A stretch of 64,000 bases of DNA from Anaeramoeba flamelloides (taxonomy: Eukaryota > Metamonada > Anaeramoebidae). The notes under the pieces were generated by a model. That model made no database searches and was not told the DNA's origin. It worked only from the letters and a program-made list of their open reading frames with translations. Shown in pieces: positions 24,666 through 37,800 of the stretch (within the stretch, counting starts at the first letter, position 1; every line of letters begins with the position of its first letter). Position numbers and translations under genes: made by a program. The stretch is from the NCBI GenBank assembly GCA_027625915.1, contig JANTQA010000012.1:4114501-4178500 (forward strand). Reading direction: 5' to 3'.

Positions 24666-25433
24666 ATGAGATATTATCAAGTAGTCGGCCGAGCCATTCC
24701 AACAAAAAAAGTACAAAACCCACAAATCTATAGAATGAAACTTTTTGCACCAAACAGTGTTGTCGCAAAAGCACGTTTTTGGTATTTCACAAAAAGACTT
24801 GTAAAGATTAAAAAAGTCAAAGGAGAGATCCTTTCTGTTGATGAAGTAATTTACTTTTTTTTTTTCTTTGTTATTTTTCATTTTATTGTTTTCCAAAAAG
24901 AAAAAAGAAAAAAACTTTTCATTCAATTTCTTTGTTCTCTAAAAAAAACAATTGTGTTTTCAAATAATTACCAAATTACTTTTCCATCTTTTTAAATTTT
25001 TTTATTAATTTGCTTTTTGCTTTTTTTTTTTATTTTTATTTTTATTCTTTTCTTTTCTTTTTGATTAAATTCAAAAAAATCAAAAAAAAAAAAAAAAAAG
25101 ATTTTTGAAAAAGATCCAGAAACAGTAAAAAATTATGGTATCTGGTTAAGATACAACTCAAGATCAGGAAAACACAACATGTATAAAGAATACCGTGACG
25201 TCACCTTAACAGGAGCCATCCAACAAATGTACAACGAAATGGCAGGAAACCACAAGGCAAGATTCCAATCGATCCAAATCATCAAAACAAAGGTTCTTGA
25301 AGACAAAGAATGTAAAAGACCACAAACACTCCAATTCCACGACCCTAACTTAAAATTCCCATTGATCCATCGTGCAACCAAAAAGAACAAAGAAAGAAGA
25401 CCAACTTTCACCAAAAAGAAACCATTTATCTAA
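24666..25433 (+). CDS. RPL18A: Ribosomal protein eL20 (RPL18A), two exons
   Basis: Exons 24666-24845 and 25101-25433 encode 170 residues, a normal length for this large-subunit protein. The frame matches eL20 throughout: YYQVVGRAIPT, YRMKLFAPN, AKARFWYF, then across the splice GEILSVDE|IFEKDPETVKN, followed by GIWLRYNSRSGKHNMYKEYR, SIQIIK, RPQTLQFHD and KFPLIHR. The 255-base phase-0 intron starts GTAATTT. It ends unusually: a pyrimidine stretch at 25,010-25,063 is followed by 18 consecutive A and then the acceptor G, so the AG is at the end of an A run. Reading through the intron instead gives a stop and a Phe-rich tail. The first ATG fits the family. GC content is visibly higher than in the flanks, as expected for a highly expressed gene. 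Confidence 0.95.
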
Positions 25434-26195
25434 GATCATTTCAATTTAATTACCTTTTTATTAATTTGTTTGTGAATAAAATTAGAAAAAATCTTTTTTG
25501 TGTTTTAATCATATTATGATCCTAGAAGAAATGAATATTAATTTAAAAATTGTTCATATTCATATTTTTATAATTTTATAATCTCTAAAATTCGATCAAA
25601 CAAATAAAAATTATAAAAAAACTATTAGTATTGTTTTAAAATTTCTCTTTTTTTGTTTGATTTTTATTTATATTTATATTTTTTATTTTTATGAAATAAA
25701 ATTTTAAACTTAATTAAAATTTTGGACTTTAAAAGGGTATCAATAGAAATTCATCGAGCTCTCTAAATAAGTACAACTGGCAAAATATTGAAAAGGGTGA
25801 AATTTAAAAAAAAAAAAAAAGAAAAGGGTGAAATTTAAATGATCTGATTCTTGATTTCCCATTTAAATTGGGGGTTTTGCATTTTAAGCAATGGAAATAG
25901 TTTGATTTTCTATTTTGAAAACACCAAATCAATACAAGGTAGGTTTTTCGTTTAAAACTCTTGAAAATTGTAAACTCTTTAAACATTCAGAAAGAGAATT
26001 AATTTCTTTTTTAAAAAATTAATTGTTGTGGAAGAATAGTTGTCAAAATTTAACTTTTTTACCAATTCCAAATTAGATCAACTGACCCAATTTTTATTGT
26101 GTTTTGATTAAATATATTTATATCAGTCAAATGTATTTTATGCGTTACGTAAGAGTATAAAATGTGTTTATTGAAATCAAATAACTCATCAAACC

Positions 26196-26226
<31 letters not shown>

Positions 26227-29200
26227 TACATTAAAAAAAAAATGTTTCAAAATAACAAACTCACAATATCTCAAAAAAAAAATGATTTTTTTCGTAATAT
26301 TTTATAAATAACATATTCCAAGATATGTCTTTAATTCCTGTATTATATCCATGTATGATAATAAATAATTGTCTCATAATCAATCTGAAAAAGGAAATTA
26401 TATCTGATGAAATAAGGTATTTCCAAAAAAGTGTGGCATTTTTTTTTTCATTTCATAAAAAATAATCTTTAGCATTGAAATTATTAATTAATCAACTATA
26501 CCAAATTGAGTTTAATACTAATACAGATTGAATCAACCACTTATATATTTAATTCAAAGTATGTTAGTTGAAATATTCCCAAAAAATGAAAAAAAAAATA
26601 GCACTTTTTTGGTTAAAGCAATGTACGACCAATTTCAATAAAAAAACTGAAATATGGAAAGGGAACAAATGATTTTTTAAACTCAAAAACGTAGTTATAT
26701 GTTTTCGATTATATTGTAAATTTTGTTGAGATTATACAAGTTATGAAAATATTTTTTTCGATCAAAAAGAAAATAATAAACACTATTTTTTCACCACTAA
26801 AAAATATCCGATAAAATCGAGATCATAAATTTTAATATATTTAATTTCTGCAATACAGTACTAAGAAACAAATTGAATTATTATCAAGTATCGATAAATG
26901 ATATTTAATGATTTTATATATTTAAATCCTTTTTTGAAGATTGGGTTATAAAAATAAAATATAAAATAAATTTTTCCCACAAATTTGGAAATAGCTTAGT
27001 ATTTTAATTTCAAATTGAAATTTAACTCGCTGGATATTTTAAAATACAAAAATAAACAATAAAAACAAAATAAAGAGTATAAGAAGACAATAGTTATAAA
27101 GAATAAAATTAAAAAACACATTAAATTGCCCTCTTTTTAAAAGTAAGAACTTTTTTAAACCCTTTTCCTTGTTTTTAAATGGAAACAAAGATTTACATTT
27201 TTTTTTATTAAAACTTCAGAAAAAAATTAAATTTGAAAAAGGTGAGGATTTTTATATTGAAAAACAATTTTTTCCTATATGACAATTTTAATATAATAAA
27301 TCAAATTTTGAAGGTAATATAGAGGTTAAAATAGGAAGAAAAGCTCTTTTTCGAAATTTTTTTGTCAATTTTTTTTAAAGAAAATTAAGTTTTGGAAATA
27401 TTCTAGAAAAACCATATATTTTTTAAATTGAGTGTTAAGGGAGTAGCTAGATCATAAGACCTGATAAAAATTAGAGAGAGACGAGATAAGAAAATTTTAT
27501 TTTAGTGACGTGTGATCGTAGATTCTCTACAAATTTATTTTGTAAAAATTATTTGATATTTTTTTTTAGTAATATTTAACAATAAAAAAAAAGAGAATAT
27601 ATTGAAAAAATAGTTTTTTTTTTATTATTTTTTTATTAAAATAAACCAAATTCAAAAAATTTGGGCAAAGTTTAAACAGTTAAAAGAATAGAAATACTAT
27701 ACTTTACATTCAATTGGAAATAATTATTATTTTACAAACTATTTCATTGTTTGTCTTTTTTGTTTTTATTTTCATTACGTTTTTTTTTTGAGTTACAAAA
27801 TCTGTTTCGTTAGATCTCTGTGATTTTTAAGTCGATGGTTGATAGAATGTTACTGTTGAGTTTTTTAAATTGAAAAATCCTCATACAATTGGTCCATTGT
27901 ATCTTATCATTTGATCGATTCCCATTGTTGGTGAAATTTCAACAAATCTACCAATAAAATTTTTTGTTCAGCTAGTTTCCTTATTTTCGACAAACTGGTT
28001 TTAATTTTTTTGTTTAATATTGTTTTCTTTCATTTGAATGAAAATGATTACATATAAAAACATTAATACTATGTCACTTAAATGTGCTTTTATATTACGT
28101 TTGGAAAAATATAATAAATTGAGTTTTTGTTTTCCTATTTTTGATTTTAGATATTTACAAATTTTTGGAATGGGGTTTAGTTTTTTTTTTTTTTGGGAGA
28201 AGATACTTTTAGATTCTTAGAATAAAACTTATAGCTAATATGTGGTTTAAACTTTGACGAAATATAATCCTATTCACTTCTCCATTCCAAAAAATCCAAC
28301 AATTTAAAATCCTAACAAGTAATGTATTGGGATAATTATTATTTTTTGGAATCCTTCTAGCCATTTAAGTCCCAATACTGTTTCCTTTTGTTATTCTCTT
28401 GATTGTAATGTTGTTGCTCATTTTTAAACAAAATACATTTATCCCGAATTTCTCTGATAAAAAAATATTTCTAATTGTTTTTGTTGTCTTGATTTAAAAA
28501 ATCTCAAAAATGATGAAAAAATAAAAAATGAAATAATTAAATACCACAATAGAATGCTGATTTAAGGATCAAAGATAAATCATTCAACATCCAAAACACT
28601 ATTTTAAGCAATTCAACTCAAGATTCTATTGTGGCAATTTCTTTGAGACTTTTGAAAAAAAAATTTAAAAAATCTAATGAATGAAGTGGTTTAAATAATA
28701 AAAATCAATGAGTAACGTATCCAGAGTAAAAAATGATATTTTCTGATCCTTTTCAAAATTGAAAAAAAGTGAAAAATTTTTCTTTACCGTGGCTACTCCC
28801 TTAAAAGAATTTTGTTATTAAAAATTCTTCCATAAATGATTCTAATATAACCTAATAATTCTTGTACCAAGGGTACTACCACACATTTAAAATAATTCAA
28901 TCAAAATCTTATTTTTTACGAGTGATATAATAAAGTATTAAAATAATTTTTTAGAAAACACATAACTCGAAAAAAAACTATTCTCATTGAAAGGGACAAA
29001 TTTTAGATTGTCAATTGTTCACAAAAATAAAAGATAGTTTCTGATTAAAAATTACATCTGAGAGTAAGTTTGATATGATCTGTTGAATTATTATTTACAT
29101 TAAGTAAAAAATTTATAGAGCATAAATTTTCAAATCGATTTCATTTTTTTTCCAATCAAAAACTTTTATTTTTTATCAAATTTGTTTTCAAAAAATTTAA

Positions 29201-29227
29201 AATAAACTTTCTATTTCAAAACAAGGG
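25434..29227. other. AT-rich intergenic region
   Basis: No gene is supported. It holds an (AT)n run at about 26,199-26,225 and an inverted-repeat-bounded segment at 27,435-28,804, listed separately. Short open frames here have a noise-like composition. Confidence 0.55.
27435..28804. mobile_element. Possible TTAA-flanked inverted-repeat element, family C, 1.37 kb
   Basis: The left end reads TTAAGGGAGTAGC at 27,435 and the right end GCTACTCCCTTAA ends at 28,804, a perfect 13-base inverted repeat including TTAA. The same TTAAGGGA start is seen at 52,993-53,400. TTAA duplications are typical of piggyBac-like elements, although those usually begin TTAACCC. An internal hairpin CCACAATAGAAT/ATTCTATTGTGG lies at ~28,544-28,634. 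No coding frame is apparent. The inverted repeat is short, so the assignment is tentative. Confidence 0.4.
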
Positions 29228-31097
29228 ATGGTAATTCTTTCAGTAGCAATTTCAACAAAAAAAGGAAATGTGATCTTGTCAAGGCAATATATCTCGATTC
29301 GAGGATCGAAAATTGAAGGGCTTTTATCGGCCTTTCCAAAATTAATACAAGGCGAAAGACAACACACCTATGTTGAAACTGATAATATTCGTTATGTGTA
29401 CCAACCAATCGAAAAGCTTTACTTGCTAATCCTGACAACAAAGTCGAGTAATATACTTGAAGATCTTGAAACCTTAAGGCTTCTTTCTCGATTAGTCCCA
29501 GAGTATTGCTCACAACTTACGGAAAAAGGAATTCAAGAATCTGGTTTTGAATTAATATTTGCCTTTGATGAAGTTATTGCTAATGGATATAAGGAAAATG
29601 TAAAATCTCTTTTTTTTTTTATTACTTTTTTTCAAAATTTTTTTGTTGGGCTTTCTTGGTTAATTTATTTTACTCTTAGGATCTTTGCTTAACTCATTTA
29701 AAAAACTAACAACCAATTTAATTTGAAAATTAAGCAAATTAAAAGATCTCTAAAATCAAAACAAAAACAAAAAAACGATCTTTTTAAGACCCACAGCCTG
29801 TAAAGCAAAAATACCCTATTTACTTTTTCTTTTTTTTTTTTTTTTTTCTTCTTGTTCAATCTATAAAATAAACAATGGCTTTATTCAACGACATTTTGAT
29901 TTCACTTCTTCTTTCTTTTTTTAAATAAAAAAAAATAAATATTTCTCCAAAAACCCCTTAAACTAAACAAAACACATGTTTGGCTCTTTAAAATGTGATT
30001 CATTAAACACAAACAATACACTTTTCTATAATTTCTAGGTCTCAAAAAACCAAATTGAAACATATATTAAAATGCAAAGTTCTAACGAAGAACGTTATAA
30101 GCAAAAAGAAGAAGAAAAACGCCGACAGGCTGTACTTTGGCGAGAACAACAAATCCAAAAAATTGAACAAGAAAAAGAAGATCGAATGAAAATGGGAAAC
30201 ACTGGGGGATCATTTAGAGGTGGCTTTGGGAGCGAAGACATGTTTGGGAACCAAACATCATATTCGGGCAACACAGGAATGGGGAGCAATGTCAGCAACC
30301 AAAACAGCAGTTATTCAAATGAGAAGCACTTCCCGTCCCATTACGAAGATAAGACAAATCAATCCCAAAGCGGGTATACTAACGAAAGCAAAAAAACTGA
30401 AAGGGCCAAGCCAAAGGTTAAAAAAGGAGGACCAAGAAAGGGATTGGTGCTTGGATCACGAAAAACTAAAAAAGCTACAGGTCAAGGTTCTGGGTTAATT
30501 TCCAAGTTCCAAGAATTGGGACAGATCAAAAAAGAAGATAACCAACAAAACCAAAATAGTGATCAAAGTGGTAACGAAAATGAGATTGAAAAAGAAACAA
30601 GCCAAAATGAAAAAAAGGCAATAGTTAACAATAGAAAAAAAATTGATCGAAAGCCTGTTCACTTTGAAATCCGCGAAAGCATTACGGTTCTCTATAATAG
30701 ATCTGGCGATCTTGAAAAATTCCAATTAGCAGGAGCCTTGGCTGTTCGTATTAATGACGCAGCCTTTTCAAAATGTGGTTTTAAAGTTGAAAAAATTGAG
30801 AAATCAGAAAATCTTGGCAAGGCAATTCTTTACAATACCTTCCCCAAAATAAATAAACGCGCATTTGCAAAGGAAAACCTTTTAGTTATGAAAAACCAAA
30901 ACAGCCAGTATCCATCAGATGGCAGCCCCACACCAGTTATGAAATGGCAGGTCGCAGATCCTTCTTCATCTCCTCCAATTGTCCTCACTTTTTGGCCTTC
31001 TCCAAGCTCAGAGGGGATGACCATGGTTGCAGAATATTCTTTAAAATTACTTGATTTTGAATTAAGAGACGTTACAATTAATATTCCAGTTCCGTAT

Positions 31098-31130
<33 letters not shown>

Positions 31131-32676
31131 TTGCTTTATTTTAAGTTAAAATTGAATAGAAAATTGAACAATAGTTGAAAGGTTTGTTTTAGTTCATCAC
31201 TAATATTCGAATGATTATTTGCACTTATTGTTCATTATTATTTTTTTTTTCTTGTGAAAGAAATATATGAGGTTTTTAAAAAAACCCAATCTATTTTATA
31301 ATTTAATTCCTTTTTAGATTTGATTACGAATAGTTTATTTAACCCATACGTTTGAAATTTTAATGAAATGTAAATTAAATAAGTAAAAAAAATGAAAAGA
31401 AAAAAAATTTTTGAATAAAAAAAATATTTTTAAAAATATTTTTAAAATTATTTCTATGTTTTAATACTGTTTTGGAAAAAAAGTTCAATAAGTTGTTTAA
31501 TTGTAAACATTAAAAAAATCATAGAAATAACAGAAATCACAGAAATCACAGAAATCACAGAAACCTGAAAATGAAAAGAAAAAATAAATTAACTCAAAGA
31601 ATAATTGTTTTTTTTATTATCAATTGAACAAATAAAAAAAATTTAGATATCTATTTCTAAACTTTTTTACTGTCAAAGATAAACAAAAAAAAATTTTACC
31701 AAATATCAATTATTTTTTATAATTAACCTTTAAAGAACAAATAAGCAATAAGTAGAACAATAAAAACCAAAGAATAGTTGATATCATATGAAAAAAAAAA
31801 ACAAATAAATCCAATCTATTTTCTTAAAAATTGAAAAAACCCAAATTCTTAGGTTATTTTGAGAAAAACATCAATGTTCATTTTGATCTTCAATCAAAGA
31901 TCAAATAAAATTCCAATAGAAATAAATATGATTTCTCTACAATCATTTTCACTGTTTCAGTAACATTAGAATAACACATTTTTACCTAGTGAATATCGAT
32001 ATTGCAATAAAAAAAAAATTTTGCAAATGAATTATGTGTCAAAAAAAAATCCAAAAAAAAAAACAAAAAAATGAATAAAATATATAATTTTTGAATTTCC
32101 AAAATAAATCTTTTCTTCTAATATCGATTCAAACCCTTTAAACACATGCAATCCGCTCATAACAACTGAGCACCCTTGACTAGAAAATGGTTTATTTGAG
32201 TCAGGAGTTTAATGTAAAAGTTGAAAACCAACATTTCAAGAAATTTTTTTAACATTAATTACTTAATGGATGTAATACAATAAACATCTTTTTTTTTTTT
32301 TTTTTTCTGTATTTACACATTTATTTATTTATTTATCTATTACTTTATTTATTTATCTGTCTATCTATCTTATAGAGGAACCCGAACTCCAGTTATTCAA
32401 CAAATTGATGGAGAATATTCATTTAATTCAAAAGAGCGAATTTTATCTTGGACAATAATGACAGTTAATGAAGAAAATCAAGATGGTGTATTAGAATTTT
32501 TAATTCCAAAATGCACATCAGAAGAATTTTATCCAGTGGAAGTCAAATTTAATACCGAGAATACCTATTCACAACTAAAGGTTATGGAAAATTTTTATTT
32601 CCAAGATGAAAATAAAGTCCAAACTGAATTTTCACAACAATCCCAAATGAAAGTAAAAAAATATCAAATTGATTAA
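29228..32676 (+). CDS. ARCN1: Coatomer subunit delta (delta-COP, archain), three exons
   Basis: Exons 29228-29599, 30039-31093 and 32376-32676 encode about 575 residues. Delta-COP is the medium adaptin-like subunit of the COPI coat that drives Golgi-to-ER retrieval. Residues ~1-125 are the longin domain (RYVYQPIEKLYLLILTTK, SNILEDLETLRLLSRLVPEY, FAFDEVIANGY). Then come a charged helix (EERYKQKEEEKRRQ), a Gly/Ser/Asn-rich linker longer than in animals (human about 511 residues), and a C-terminal mu-homology domain (VPEYxx-type region missing; LRDVTINIPVP and QIDGEYSFNSKERILSWTI visible, with EFxxPVEVKF near the end). Splices are EN|VSK (phase 0, intron 439 bases) and PVP|GTRTP (phase 2, intron 1,282 bases, beginning GTATG before a long T run). 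Both joins restore family sequence exactly. Confidence 0.93.
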
Positions 32677-34827
32677 AGAGAAGATACTTTTATAATACAA
32701 AAAAAAAAAAAAAAAAAGTTTATTATTAACCAATTTTAATAGATTTATTAGTATAATTAGTTTATGAAGTAAAATTCTATTAATAAAGCTATAATTTTCG
32801 AATTTTCTTTTTGTTTTTGGTATAATTTTTATTTTTATACTGTAATACTAAAAAAAAAATAGAGTCTAACATTTAAAATAAATAAAAAAAAATTAAAAGA
32901 ATAGAGGATTTGATGATATCTTTGCTCAAGTCACGATAAAGTTACAAAAATCGCGATAATTTACATCAAATCGCGATATATCAGAAAATCGCGGTATTCG
33001 ATATTATCGTGATAATGTAACAAATTGCAATATTTTATAAATCATGATAATTATTTAAAAATCGTGATAAACATCAAAATATCGCCATTTAAAAGTAATC
33101 GCGAGATAATAATTGATGAGTTTTTGTTCTAATTCAGTAATATTTTTAGAAAGAATTTTTTTTTGATCAAAAAACAGATTATGTGAAAAAAAGTTATTCT
33201 TTGAAAAAACAACAAAAAAAGGTAATTGATCCAATCAAGGATCAGATAAAAGTTGTTTTATTCTATTTTCATTTAATTTGGTTGACAAACCAATAGATCT
33301 TTTTAGATAAACAACAAAAAAAAAAAAACGTAAATAAATAGTTCTCAGTGGGCAATTGTAAATTGTGTTGAATAAAAGAGCTTCTAAAACAACCAACCCT
33401 TCACCTTTTCTTTTAAAGGATGTATTCTTGGGTTAAAACCTTTTCTTTATTCTAGGAAAGCCAGAAGGGGTTATGGATAACTTTTCAAAAGCTTTCACAA
33501 ACAACCTAACCACATTTTCACCAATTATTATGATTTTTTGGACTTTTTTTGTCTTCTTCTTATTCTTCTTCTTTGAGAATCTTTGTATTGGACAGAAAAC
33601 ACAATTAGAGCTTGGAGGTTTTTGTTTGATCGATCATCATAAGAAGGAAAATTATTCTTTATTCTTTTTGGTTATTTAACTTGTGAAGGTAATAACTCCA
33701 TTTTAAAAAACACATCTATTTTATATTCAAATATATTCTTGAAATGGGTTTTTAATAGTTTGATCATAAAATTGTTTGGTGTTTTTATATTTTGTTAAAA
33801 AAAAAAATGAAAAGAAAAAAAAAGTTTTTTTCAACTACAAAAAATATCATTCCTTTTATAAAGCTTTATGTCGTTCAAAAATTTTAATCACTTGAACACA
33901 ATTCAAAACACTTTCAAACACTCTCTAATATTTTTAAGGTGGAGAAAGCCTTGTAAAAGTCTCAAAACTTTGTAAAAGTCAAGAGAATTTTTTTAAAGTT
34001 GATTTCAAAAAAAATAATTTGCTTTATTTAGTAATTTTTATTTTATCATGATAATGTGGAATATCACGATTTCATGATTTTTTGTGATAAAGAAGGACTA
34101 ATCTCAATTTTGTAATATTATCCCATTTTTTTTTTAAATATCGTGATAATGTATGTTATTATCAAAACCTCTAATATTTTTGGCAATGAGTGATCGATTA
34201 AAGGATTCCATAATTTTATTTTTTAGTATACAATATATTAGTAATGAGGAAAACTTATTTTTCACAAATGGTTTTAATAAACATTTTTTCAAACACATTG
34301 AATCATTTTATAGATTAATTGGGAGTGTTTTAGTTCTACAAATTATATCATTATATTGATATTTTAATATTTTAATTATTTTTCTTCTCTTTTTTTTCTA
34401 TTTTGATAAATTTTCTTTAATTACTCCTTTCTCTCAATAAATAAACAATAAAGAAAAAAAATGGTATTAAAAATTAAAAACAAAAAATCTTATATATTAT
34501 CAAAAGCAAGTGTTTTAATTTTAAAATCCACTTACTATTAAATTCTCCTTTCAAAAATTAATCAAAATATTTTTGAAAAGAATTTGAGTCATTTTGATGT
34601 TTAAACATTATTAATAAACAATTTATTAATAAATAAAGAATTAAAACAAATTATTATTTGTTTTATGAAATAAATTTTATTAGAAAAATAAGAAATTCTC
34701 CTTAAAACCTTTTTTTTCTAATTAAAATAAATATGTTCATACCTTCTTTAAAAAAAAGAAAAAAAAATATCAAAATGACTATTAAAAAAAAAATATTAAA
34801 TATTTCAAAAAAAAAAATATATAATAA
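32677..34827. other. Intergenic region largely occupied by a family A element
   Basis: The gap between the convergent delta-COP and ROD genes. Its centre is the second family A element (32,903-34,172). The remainder, including the 3' flank of the ROD gene at ~34,173-34,827, is A/T-run DNA without a gene. Confidence 0.6.
32903..34172 (-). mobile_element. Non-autonomous DNA transposon-like element, family A, copy 2
   Basis: Inverted relative to copy 1 at 6748-8003 and similar along its length. The ends are GAGGATTTGATGATATC at 32,904 and TATTATCAAAACCTC ending about 34,171, with TA on each outer side, suggesting a TA target duplication as in Tc1/mariner-like elements. At 32,930-33,110 there are about eight variants of TCGCGATA/TCGTGATAA. 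Internal landmarks shared with copy 1 include TTGACAAACCAATAGATC versus its counterpart at ~7,610. No transposase frame is visible. Confidence 0.75.
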
Positions 34828-37800
34828 TTAAATTTCTTCATCCATTTCTTCTTGTTGATCAATAGTTTCTTCACCAAATTCAATTTGATTGTCTTCATTT
34901 CCAATTTGTTCATACATTATCTCTTCTTCTTCTTCTTCCTCCACCTCTTCTTCATCATCATCCCCCTCCTCTTCTTCTTCGTCTTCTTCCTCATCCCCCT
35001 CCTCTTCTTCTTCTTCGTCTTCTTCGTCTTCTTCTCCCTCTTCTTCTTCTTCTTCTCCCTCTTCCTCTTCTTCCTCTTCCTCTTCCTCTTCCTCTTCATC
35101 CCCTTCCTCGTCTTCATCTTCATCATCATCGTCGTCATCACTGCTTAATTCATCTGAATCTTGTTCTAAATGATTACTGATTATTTCTAAAATCTCTTCT
35201 GCATTGTATTGTTCAATATTCTCAAATTGTTGAATTTGGAAATGGTCAAATACCAATTGAATCAAATCTTTATCGTTTATTATTTTTTTCACAATTTCTT
35301 CGATCAGATCTTGGTCATATTTTAAAATTGTTTTTAAGGCCTTTTTTCTTTCATTTTTAAAAATCTTTGGTAAAATTGTTAAGCAGTCCAATGCCAAGTG
35401 TGTTTCTGAAATTTTAACAAAAATTTTAACAAAGGGTATTAAATCGATTTCAATTAAGAACGGCGACTGAGAGAGTAAATTGACAATAGTTCTTAAAGTT
35501 TTTTGTTGGTATGATTGGAATTTCTCATTTTTGCCATTTTCTAGTAGCTCGTTCAAAGGCAACAACAAAGCATTTTCAAAAATTTTCACTGGCACCAATT
35601 GATATAAAATGGACTGCTGATGGAATAAATCTAACAAAAACCCAGCCTTTTGTATTTTTATTGAATTTAATAAAATGGTTTCCCAATATTTATAATCATT
35701 CAATTTAAAATCCAAACAGATTTTTGAAGCCAATTTTAAGGCTGGCAATTTCAAGGGGTATTTCCTTAACAGTTCTTCAACGAGTTGGACTTTGTTAACG
35801 TTTACCAACTGTGATGCGGATAAGATTACACCCAGGGATTCCAATTGTGAAGAGTATAGCAAATATTGCATCCTAATGGACAATTTACTAATATTGTTTT
35901 TCTTTTGTAATAAATTATTTATTTGATCGATCGATCCCAATTTTAATACTAATTTCAATGCTCTTGATTTTGCCTTTGAAGTTATACTAGTTCCCGTATT
36001 TGAAGATTTGAATGCATATTTTAATAAAAAGCGGATCCCATGCTGTAAATTATTTGGGTTGCTATTCTCATTATTATTCAGTTTATTAATTAGACGCTCT
36101 TGATGCTTTAATAAAAACTCGATATTAGTTTCAATTTGTTGTTCCAATTCTTTGCATTTTAATTCAACAAAGCAATTTTTCATGGACGGTGTTGAAGGTA
36201 AAAGCATTTTTTCGACTTCCTGCCTTTCATTATATAATAACCAAATTTGTAACAAATATTGAATAATTTTTTTCAAATCTAATCGATATCTGTTTGCAAT
36301 TTGTTCGACAATATTGTTCAAATCTATATCCAATTGCTTGTGAGCGTATCTAGCATAGAGTTGGCAAATTAATTCTTCGGGTTTTTGGAAAAATTCTTCA
36401 TTTAACAAATCGTTAAAATTGTTATTTTTTAATTCTAATTCAGTTAAATATCTCTTTTCTAAATAATCTATTTCTCTTTCAATCTCGATCATATTTTTAT
36501 TTTTATTATTATTGTTTGTACTCATATTCATACCCACGTTCATATCCATGTCCATACCCATGTCCATGTCCATGTTCATATTAATATCATTTATATTGTT
36601 ATTATTATTATTTTTATAAAATTTTCTTAAAATATCATCTTTAATAAAATTAATTAAATTAATTTTATTTGTTGTTTGTGTAAAGTTTTTTAAAATTTTT
36701 TTAATTAAGATCAAAATTAATTTAATATTAGAAATTTTTTTAAAAAACTCTTGAATAGTTTCTAAATCATTTTCATTTAATTTTAAAATCAATTCAAAAA
36801 AGAATTTTTCTTTTTGCAAATTGAAAATTTTACCAATAGGTATTAAATGATAAATATTCTTTAAAGTGATTTGCGATTTTAAATATTGCCAGGGGTTATT
36901 AACCAATTTGTGGAAAGATAATTTTTCATTATTTTTAAAATTTATATGAAACATTTTTAATTGGTCTAATACTAGTAATTTATTTTTAAAAAACATTAAA
37001 TCCTTGTTATTAATGTTAGAATTTGAATTGTTTAAAAGCCTAATAATTAAATTACATAAGAATTCAATTTTATTATAATTGTGAGTATCCATTTGATGGA
37101 AAATTTTATTTATTAAAAACTTTAATAATTCCTTTCTTGGCAAATCATAAATAAAAAATGAAATTTTATCAATAAAATACTGATCCTGAGAAAAAATAGG
37201 ATGAAGAAATAAATATTCCAAATATTTAAATTTGGCCAAATTTAAGTCAATCATAAAGCAATTCGAATAATCAAAGGCGGTTTGGATATCTAAATTAGTT
37301 TTTTCTAAAACCGATTCTAAAAATTTGGAATAATAATTGGGGTTTTCGGAACTAATAAATTCTTGAATGTTGAATTTTATATTTAATAAATTTAGCTGTA
37401 GAGCCCAATAAGCTCGAATTGCAATTTCTTTACCCGATTGTAAAAAATTGTATTCTTCCCATAGTTTAGCTATATCGATACCAATTAAGGCAAATTGGAA
37501 AATTTTTTGAAAGTTGATATTAATTTTTTGAGAATAATTTTTATATTTTTCAAATCCAATTTCAATTCCGAATGCACCTAAATAGCCTATAGCCAAGCCC
37601 CTATCAAAATTGGTAAATTGGTTCTCTTTTTTTTCGTGGTCTTGGTTTTTATTATCCTCAATATTGTCGTTCCCACTATCGTTATTATTAATAATCTTTT
37701 CTTCATCAATTTTTTCAATAAAGTGTAAATCATTATTTGTGTTTTCTTTTTCTTTTTTCTTCAGATCATTCTGATTATTATTATTATTATTATTATTATT

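Noticed and set aside
34852-35173. Ser- and Phe-rich + strand frames opposite the ROD acidic tail
   Set aside because: These are the complementary readings of a GAA/GAG/GAT-rich coding stretch and have no independent support.
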